A program made the translations under genes and the position numbers. Below the pieces are notes generated by a model, which worked only from the letters and a program-made list of their open reading frames with translations, did not search any database and had not been told where the DNA came from. 9,252 nucleotides of DNA from contig DAOVNC010000109.1 in NCBI GenBank assembly GCA_030630445.1, forward strand, positions 1-9,252, read 5' to 3'. The DNA is from Kiritimatiellales bacterium. GTDB taxonomy: Bacteria > Verrucomicrobiota > Kiritimatiellia > Kiritimatiellales > Pontiellaceae. This document shows positions 1 to 4,616 of this stretch, one piece after another. The number at the start of each line of letters is the position of its first letter. The first letter of the stretch is position 1.

Positions 1-68
1 CCACCATTCCTCGCGGAATCGCAGTTGATTTCGTCTAGCGCTTTAGCTACCGTTTCCCTAATGAAAGG

Positions 69-195
69 AACAACGAATAGCCGGACAACGCGCAGGGGAC
101 TTCAACCCCATAAGTTTGCATTCATGCCAGGCGTACCCAGAGCATTCACCCTATCGCTTGCTCCGCCGCGCTCAGAGTGATGCTTAACGTTGGGT
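69..195 (+). other. possible integron attC-like recombination site (weak)
   Basis: The heptamer GTTGGGT at 189-195 fits the attC R' core consensus GTTRRRY and lies 12 nt before the likely start codon of the following small gene, the usual position for a cassette gene. CAACG (71-75) can pair with CGTTG (188-192), and AGC (79-81) with GCT (182-184), separated by a symmetric 3-nt mismatch. This resembles the paired R and L boxes of a folded attC about 125 nt long. Internal pairing also exists, for example GGGG 95-98 with CCCC 106-109. Against the call: the left arm lacks a proper RYYYAAC core, and no integrase or second attC is in view. A decayed attC, or an unrelated structured element, fits equally well. 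Confidence 0.25.
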
Positions 196-207
196 ATGGG
201 AAAATTT

Positions 208-603
208 ATGAACGAAATTAAAAAGAAACTCAGAATACTAAGCACATGCTATTATGTACTGGCGATCCTTTGCATTCCTGCATCATTCGTTGCTCCATTA
301 ATGATCATATTATCAACTCAAAATTCAGATGATGACATGAAAGGCATGGTTATCTTCTTCTCAGCTGTCGGATTGATCTCAAGCCTAATACTAGCAAGCG
401 GAATTGCAGCAGTTGGATATGGGTTAAGAAAACAGCGTTGGAGGACTTACTGTTTTGTTGTCTCATGTTTAATTTGCCCATCATTTCCAATTGGAACAGC
501 ACTCGGCGTATTCAGCTTGATCATTTTAAATAAACCAGAAACTAAACAAATATTCACCCAACAACCATTAACCCCGAACATGAACAAAGGGGTCAGCCTG
601 TGA
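208..603 (+). CDS. small integral membrane protein, cassette-like, function unknown
   Basis: This encodes a 131-residue hydrophobic protein with about three membrane segments, near residues 10-35, 46-72 and 80-107. A short acidic loop (NSDDD) lies between the first two, and a basic stretch (LRKQRWRT) precedes the third. The end of the last segment, GVFSLIILNKPETKQIF, resembles a motif I recall from small membrane proteins often carried in integron gene cassettes; that similarity is from memory and untested. No enzymatic residues are apparent, so no function is assigned. ATG 208 is chosen because GGGA (198-201) sits 6 nt upstream; ATG 196 and TTG 190 are in frame but poorly spaced. Sampled stretches run about 43-45% G+C against about 57% in the glycosidase gene, which suggests transfer. 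The last residues (GVSL) and the stop codon lie in the arm of an inverted repeat, so the original C-terminus may have been replaced. Confidence 0.6.
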   Translation: MNEIKKKLRILSTCYYVLAILCIPASFVAPLMIILSTQNSDDDMKGMVIFFSAVGLISSLILASGIAAVGYGLRKQRWRTYCFVVSCLICPSFPIGTALGVFSLIILNKPETKQIFTQQPLTPNMNKGVSL

Positions 604-687
604 AATTTAGAATCAAGGAGATTCGTGTGTTGGATCAGCGAAGAGAAAAGGGTGGCTTTCTAAAATAAAAATCACAGGCTGACCTCT
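588..687. repeat. 100-nt element bounded by 16-bp inverted repeats (REP/MITE-like)
   Basis: The arm at 588-603 is the reverse complement of 672-687 except at one position (G590 opposite T685), with 13 contiguous perfect pairs between 591-603 and 672-684. The spacer of 68 nt contains nothing I recognise. The left arm supplies the last codons and TGA stop of the membrane-protein gene. Perfect arms around a short non-coding core are typical of palindromic units mobilised by a Y1/REP-type transposase, or of small non-autonomous elements, but no transposase is in view. No target-site duplication was found. Confidence 0.6.
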
Positions 688-699
688 GAACTCCCTGTA

Positions 700-812
700 A
701 TACCATCGACTAAAACTTCTCGGTATAAAGAATGAGCGTCTCGCTCGTTCAGGCAAGCGGGACGCTTGCTCTACTTTCAAAATATGTGCCGAGAAGTTTT
801 AGTCGATGGTAT
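700..812. repeat. 24-bp perfect inverted repeat with two nested hairpins
   Basis: Bases 700-723 and 789-812 are perfect reverse complements. The 65-nt loop carries two further hairpins: 731-749 (stem AATGAGCG / CGCTCGTT with one T:G pair, loop TCT) and 753-769 (7-bp stem GCAAGCG / CGCTTGC, loop GGA). The two inner hairpins are inverted copies of one core: AGCGGGACGCT at 756-766, and its relative AGCGAGACGCT read on the minus strand at 735-745. The whole could extrude as a cruciform or fold into a branched RNA. It lies between convergent genes, where palindromic mobile elements often accumulate. No open frame and no flanking direct repeat were seen. Confidence 0.75.
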
Positions 813-820
813 AACAGTTT

Positions 821-840
821 AAGCGACGAGGACGTCGCTT
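821..840. repeat. short perfect hairpin related to the preceding palindromes
   Basis: AAGCGACG (821-828) pairs perfectly with CGTCGCTT (833-840) around an AGGA loop. It is followed by CTAC (841-844), as is the hairpin at 753-769 (CTCTAC shortly after the stem). The shared stem start (AAGCG), purine-rich loop and CTAC tail suggest a diverged copy of the same small repeat. No T-run follows on either strand, so it is not an obvious terminator. Confidence 0.55.
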
Positions 841-881
841 CTACAAAAAGGCAAAACCAAATGAGGGTTGCTATATATGGG

Positions 882-3011
882 TCAACCTGCCTCCGGCTTT
901 TCCGGGGGCTTTTTTGGTTTGGCGGGGCGATCATTGGGCTTGCCGCTCTTTTGGCGGTCGGCAGAGGGGAGGGCGATGTCCATCAGGTCGTTTTGGGTGC
1001 TGAGCAGGAGCAGGCGGAGCTGGTTCTCGATGTGGACGGGGTAGGGCAGGACGCGCATTTGCAGCAAGACCTGGATTTGGTTGGGCGTGAGTTTTAACCC
1101 TTTGTATTCGGATTCCAATACAAACGAACAACCTTCTTTCCATCCGGAACAGCCGTAGGCGGTTTTGCCTTTGATGACCTTCTTTCCGCAGAGGGGGCAG
1201 TCGCCCCAGCGGGAGGTGTCGAGTTGGGTGGAGGTGCTGGATTCGATGAGCTCGCGGGTGTAGGAAACAATGCCGTCCATGAAGCCGGATGGGTCGGTTT
1301 CCTTGCGTTCGATCTGCTTGAGCTTTTCCTCCCATTCGCCGGTCATTTCGGGTGACTTGAGAAGTGGGTCGTGGATGAGTGCGATGAGGCATCGACCCAT
1401 GTCGGTGGCGCGGATCTGCTTTTTTTCGCGCCGGATATAGTTGCGGCGGAGCAGGGTTTCGATGATGGCCGCGCGGGTGGCGGGCGTGCCGATACCGCGT
1501 TCCTTCAAGGCTTCGCGCAGGGTGTCGTCGTCGACGAGTTTTCCGGCGGCTTCCATGGCGCCGAGCAGCGTGTTTTCGGTAAAGCATTTCGGGGGCTTGG
1601 TCTTTCCCTCGCGCAGCGCCGGCTCGTGTTCGCCGCTCTCGCCTTTTTCAAATGCAGGAAGGGTTTGCTCGCTGTCCTCTCCTTCGTCCGTCTTCTTCTT
1701 TTTCTTTTTCGGGAAGAGCGCCGTCCAGCCGGGCTCGAGGATCTGCGTGCCTTTGGCCTGGAATTTGACTTCGTTGCTTTCGCCGTCAACTGTCGTGATC
1801 TTTTTGACGCAGACCGGATAAAACGCGGCGATGAATTGGGTGGTGACGGCGTCGTAGACGATCTGTTCGTTTGCGCCGAGCGAGCGGGGGATGATGCCGG
1901 TCGGGATGACGGCGTGGTGGTCGGTCACTTTCTTATCGTCGACGATGCGCTTGGTGAAGGGGAGCTTGGTGAGATCCAGCGGTTGGATCTGTTCGGCACG
2001 GAGGGCTTTGAGCTGTTCGAAAATCTTGGGAATGCGTGGTTTCATGTCGGCGCTGAGATAGCGCGAGTCTGTACGCGGATAGGTGACGAGTTTCGACTCG
2101 TAGAGGTTTTGCGTGGCGGCAAGGGTGTCGGCGGCAGAGAGGCCGTGGCGTTTGTTGATCTCGCGCTGGAGGGTGGTGAGGTCGAAGAGCTGCGGGGGTT
2201 GCTCTTTCTTTTGCTTGCCGCCTACGCCGGTGATGGCGAAGGGTTGCCCGGTAATTTTTTCGAGCAGCACTTGCGCCTTCTCGGGTTGCTCGAAGCGCTT
2301 GCCGGTGTATTTGAATACGACGTCGCGGTATTTCGTGGCCAGTTCCCAGAAGGGCTGGGGGCGGAACTTGGCGATTTCGTCGTCGCGCTGGACGATCATC
2401 GCCAGCACGGGGGTTTGCACGCGGCCAATGCTCCAGAGGACACGGTCGTCGCCGGCGGCGAGGCGGCCGTGGCGGACGGTGAAGCAGCGCGTGGCGTTGA
2501 GCCCGACGATCCAGTCGGATTCGGAGCGGCAGCGGGCGGCCTGATAGAGCGGATCGTAGTCGTGGCCGTCCTTCAGGTTTGTGAAAGCCTCCTTGATGGC
2601 GTCGGGCGTGAGGGAGCTGAGCCAGAGGCGGCGGATGGGCTTGTCCTCGCAACCGCTCAGCGCGAGGATGTAGCGGAAGATCAGTTCCCCCTCGCGCCCG
2701 GCATCCGTGGCGCAGACGATCTCCTCGGCCTCCTGGCAGAGCCGCTTGATGGTCTCGAACTGTTCGGCGACGCCGCGGTTTTCGATGAGCTTGAGCTTAA
2801 ATTGGTCGGGTACGAACGGAAGGGAATCAAGTGTCCATCTTTTCAACGCGGGGTCGTATTCGCCGGGTTCGAGCAGGGTGACGAGATGGCCGAACGCCCA
2901 GGTGATGGCGCAGCCTCGCCCTTCGATGTAGCCCTTTTTCTTGCCGGTGATTTTCAGCACGCTGGCAATGTCGCGCGCGACGGATGGTTTTTCGGCTATG
3001 ACGACTTTCAT
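882..3011 (-). CDS. topB: DNA topoisomerase III (type IA)
   Basis: The 709-residue product is a type IA topoisomerase, which cuts one DNA strand through a 5'-phosphotyrosine and passes the other strand, relaxing negative supercoils and resolving joined DNA molecules. The Toprim domain starts at residue 1 (KVVIAEKPSVA, catalytic Glu7), and TDAGREGE at 102-109 supplies the metal-binding acidic residues. SIGRVQTP is at 194-201. The active tyrosine is Tyr311 in YPRTDSRYL. GIGTPATRA follows near 506-514. A probable zinc-binding module uses Cys605, Cys608, Cys621 and Cys628. Oddities are a charged insert at 435-462 (six lysines, then an acidic run) and a Lys/Pro-rich tail after 685. These features fit the TopB rather than TopA branch. 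ATG 3011 follows a weak AGG about 6 nt upstream. The gene diverges from the sulfatase. Its last codons overlap an opposite-strand terminator. Confidence 0.93.
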   Translation of the reverse strand: MKVVIAEKPSVARDIASVLKITGKKKGYIEGRGCAITWAFGHLVTLLEPGEYDPALKRWTLDSLPFVPDQFKLKLIENRGVAEQFETIKRLCQEAEEIVCATDAGREGELIFRYILALSGCEDKPIRRLWLSSLTPDAIKEAFTNLKDGHDYDPLYQAARCRSESDWIVGLNATRCFTVRHGRLAAGDDRVLWSIGRVQTPVLAMIVQRDDEIAKFRPQPFWELATKYRDVVFKYTGKRFEQPEKAQVLLEKITGQPFAITGVGGKQKKEQPPQLFDLTTLQREINKRHGLSAADTLAATQNLYESKLVTYPRTDSRYLSADMKPRIPKIFEQLKALRAEQIQPLDLTKLPFTKRIVDDKKVTDHHAVIPTGIIPRSLGANEQIVYDAVTTQFIAAFYPVCVKKITTVDGESNEVKFQAKGTQILEPGWTALFPKKKKKKTDEGEDSEQTLPAFEKGESGEHEPALREGKTKPPKCFTENTLLGAMEAAGKLVDDDTLREALKERGIGTPATRAAIIETLLRRNYIRREKKQIRATDMGRCLIALIHDPLLKSPEMTGEWEEKLKQIERKETDPSGFMDGIVSYTRELIESSTSTQLDTSRWGDCPLCGKKVIKGKTAYGCSGWKEGCSFVLESEYKGLKLTPNQIQVLLQMRVLPYPVHIENQLRLLLLSTQNDLMDIALPSADRQKSGKPNDRPAKPKKPPEKPEAG
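889..915 (+). terminator. rightward intrinsic terminator inside the topB 3' end
   Basis: GCCTCCGG (889-896) pairs with CCGGGGGC (902-909), giving 8 bp with one T:G pair and a CTTTT loop, followed by six T's (910-915). This is a canonical rho-independent terminator for transcripts moving rightward from the membrane-protein and repeat region. It overlaps, on the opposite strand, the codons for the C-terminal tail of the topoisomerase. Read leftward the hairpin is not followed by T's, so it should not terminate the topoisomerase mRNA. Confidence 0.6.
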
Positions 3012-3021
3012 GGGGACCTAT

Positions 3022-3042
3022 TGCGTACTGCGTATTTCGTAT
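3022..3042. repeat. three 7-bp tandem units in the topB leader
   Basis: TGCGTAC, TGCGTAT and TTCGTAT lie head to tail at 3022-3028, 3029-3035 and 3036-3042, with one or two substitutions between adjacent copies. They fall 11-31 nt upstream of the topB start codon, so they are probably transcribed as part of its leader. GTATTTCGT (3032-3040) recurs exactly in the palindrome between hom and lysC (8863-8871), hinting at related intergenic repeat families. Confidence 0.5.
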
Positions 3043-3099
3043 TCCTTGGACTTAGAGGCGGTATCTTGTACGTTGGAGGGAGTCTGTTCAATCAATAAT

Positions 3100-3104
3100 G
3101 GAGG
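3100..3104 (+). promoter_or_regulatory. ribosome binding site that sets the sulfatase start
   Basis: GGAGG ends 5 nt before ATG 3110. An upstream in-frame ATG at 3098 overlaps this Shine-Dalgarno sequence and has no good site of its own. Starting at 3110 also puts the twin-arginine motif directly at the N-terminus. Confidence 0.7.
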
Positions 3105-3109
3105 CGGGG

Positions 3110-4543
3110 ATGATTCGGCGGGGTTTTCTGGCAGGTGTGGGGTTGGCGACATTCGGTTCGGCGGCGCTGTTTGCAAAGGATGCCAAACGTCCCAATATTC
3201 TTTTTGCCATTGCCGACGACTGGGGCTGGCCGCATGCCTCGATCCATGGCGATACGGTGGTGAAAACGCCGACGTTTGATTCGGTTGCCCGCAACGGGAT
3301 CCTTTTTGAAAATGCCTTTGCCATCGTGCCTTCCTGCACTCCGAGCCGCAACTCGATCCTGACGGGGCAGTATCCATGGCGGCTCAAAACCGGTGCCAGC
3401 TTGTGGAGCGTTTTTCCGGAGGGCGTGCAGACCTATCCGAACATGCTCGAAGACAGCGGCTATTTTACCGGTAGCTATCGGAAGGCCTTTGGCCCTGGAA
3501 AGGATCGTGCGCGGTCGGTGGCCGGGAAGAAATACAAGAGCGTGGATGCGTTTTTCGAGGCGCGGCCAGAGGACAAGCCTTTCTGTTTCTGGTTTGGGAC
3601 GTCGGACCCACACCGCGGCTACAAATGGCAATCGGGGGTTAAGAGCGGCATGAAGCTGGAGGAGGTCGAGGTGCCTCCCTATTTGCCGGACAACGAAACG
3701 GTGCGCACGGATATCTGCGATTATTATTTCGAGGTGCAGCGATTTGATCGCGAGCTGGGCGAGGTGCTCCAACGCTTGGAAAAAGCGGGCGAGCTGGACA
3801 ATACGCTGGTGCTGATGACGGGCGACCATGGCTGGCCGTTCCCGCGTTCGAAAGCCAATCTCTACGACTCGGGCACGCACGTCTGCCTGGCCGCACAGTG
3901 GGGCGACCGCATCAAACCGGGCAGGGGGGTCGACGACTTCGTGAGCTTTCACGATTTTGCGCCAACCTTCATGGAGCTGGCCGGGTTGCAGCCCCTGGAG
4001 GAAATGACTGGGCGCAGTTTGATGAATATTTTCACGGCCGGAAAATCCGGGCAGATCGAGCCGCGCCGCAACCATGTGGTGCTGGGCAAGGAACGCCACA
4101 CGCCCTGCCAGGAAAATGATGCCAGTGGAACGCCGATGCGCGCGATCCGCACCAAGGATTTCCTCTTTATCCACAACTTTAAGCCGGAACGCTGGCCGGC
4201 TGGAGCGCCGAAGGCGAAATACAAGGGGCCGTACTACGATATCGATGGTAGTCCGACCAAGGATGTGGTGGTTGAAAACAAGGATGATCCAAGGCTTGGA
4301 AAATTCTTTGATTTGGCCATCGCCAAGCGCCCGGCGGACGAACTGTACGACCTGCGCAAGGATCCACATCAAATCAAGAATGTGGCCGGAAACCCGGAAT
4401 ATGCGGAAGTGCTGGAAAAGCTGCGCTCCCGCCTCATGGAATCGCTGGAAAAAAGCGACGATCCGCGTGTATTGGGGCAAGGGGATGTGTTTGATGCCTA
4501 TCTATATCGCGGGAAAACGACATCCCCGATAATAATGAAATAA
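3110..4543 (+). CDS. Tat-exported S1-family sulfatase
   Basis: This 477-residue protein belongs to the formylglycine-dependent sulfatases, which hydrolyse sulfate esters (or N-sulfates) from sugars or aryl groups. The N-terminus MIRRGFLAGVGL with a small-residue stretch ending near Ala22 is a twin-arginine signal peptide, implying export in folded form. Metal ligands Asp36-Asp37 lie in IADDWGW. The modification motif is C76-T-P-S-R80, with Cys76 the residue converted to formylglycine. Further active-site candidates are SDPHRG (165-170), GDHG (238-241) and K248...H257. A C-terminal subdomain follows from about residue 340 and ends with the family-typical ELYDLRKDP. The sequence recalls bacterial N-sulfoglucosamine-sulfohydrolase-like members, but substrate and subfamily are not proven. 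The maturase that activates Cys76 is not in this window. A secreted glycosidase follows after 73 nt, suggesting joint action on a sulfated glycan. Confidence 0.92.
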   Translation: MIRRGFLAGVGLATFGSAALFAKDAKRPNILFAIADDWGWPHASIHGDTVVKTPTFDSVARNGILFENAFAIVPSCTPSRNSILTGQYPWRLKTGASLWSVFPEGVQTYPNMLEDSGYFTGSYRKAFGPGKDRARSVAGKKYKSVDAFFEARPEDKPFCFWFGTSDPHRGYKWQSGVKSGMKLEEVEVPPYLPDNETVRTDICDYYFEVQRFDRELGEVLQRLEKAGELDNTLVLMTGDHGWPFPRSKANLYDSGTHVCLAAQWGDRIKPGRGVDDFVSFHDFAPTFMELAGLQPLEEMTGRSLMNIFTAGKSGQIEPRRNHVVLGKERHTPCQENDASGTPMRAIRTKDFLFIHNFKPERWPAGAPKAKYKGPYYDIDGSPTKDVVVENKDDPRLGKFFDLAIAKRPADELYDLRKDPHQIKNVAGNPEYAEVLEKLRSRLMESLEKSDDPRVLGQGDVFDAYLYRGKTTSPIIMK

Positions 4544-4616
4544 GCGCCTGCGTTGATCGGTCGTATTTTCGCGATTTGCATTGAATTCAGCTCTTGAGTG
4601 TTCACATGATGGATTC

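Larger units (their letters stand above)
3012..3109. promoter_or_regulatory. divergent intergenic region, topB and sulfatase
   Basis: The 98 nt between the two start codons must hold the topB promoter and probably the sulfatase promoter as well. I see no convincing sigma-70 pair. On the minus strand, TTGATT (about 3089-3084) precedes a TACAAG-like hexamer at a long spacing of about 19 nt, which is weak. The topB-proximal third is occupied by a 7-bp tandem repeat. No known operator or riboswitch is recognised. Confidence 0.35.

Noticed and set aside
1..180. Open frame on the plus strand from the window edge to TGA at 178-180
   Set aside because: About 59 codons without a start, no recognisable protein pattern, and it overlaps a region with inverted pairing; chance openness is likely.
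600..668. Short frame beginning GTG at 600, overlapping the preceding stop codon in a GTGA arrangement (22 codons)
   Set aside because: Too short and lies inside the inverted-repeat element; the GTGA overlap is produced by the repeat arm. No support as a gene.
731..844. Three spaced hairpins as a CRISPR or tRNA-like array
   Set aside because: The units are different lengths, partly inverted to each other and without regular spacers; no tRNA cloverleaf features.
866..887. GGTTG / CAACC pairing just after the topB stop as a topB terminator
   Set aside because: Only 5 bp with a 12-nt loop and no clean T-run on the minus strand; too weak to list.
732..1097. 121-codon plus-strand frame running from the palindrome into topB
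   Set aside because: It starts within the repeat, contains the terminator, and overlaps the well-supported topoisomerase antisense.
1690..1712. A-rich codons in topB (AAA AAG repeated) as a programmed frameshift site
   Set aside because: The in-frame heptamers read G AAA AAG, not the X XXY YYZ form; the full-length frame already gives the complete topoisomerase and no stimulatory hairpin was seen.
1371..3098. Very long plus-strand frame (575 codons) opposite topB
   Set aside because: Shadow of codon bias in the GC-rich topB gene; the translation is low-complexity (G/D/E/V/A/L/F-rich) with no domain, while topB has all family motifs.
3092..4480. Long minus-strand frame (462 codons) opposite the sulfatase
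   Set aside because: No family motifs; the sulfatase strand has catalytic residues, signal peptide and a good ribosome binding site.
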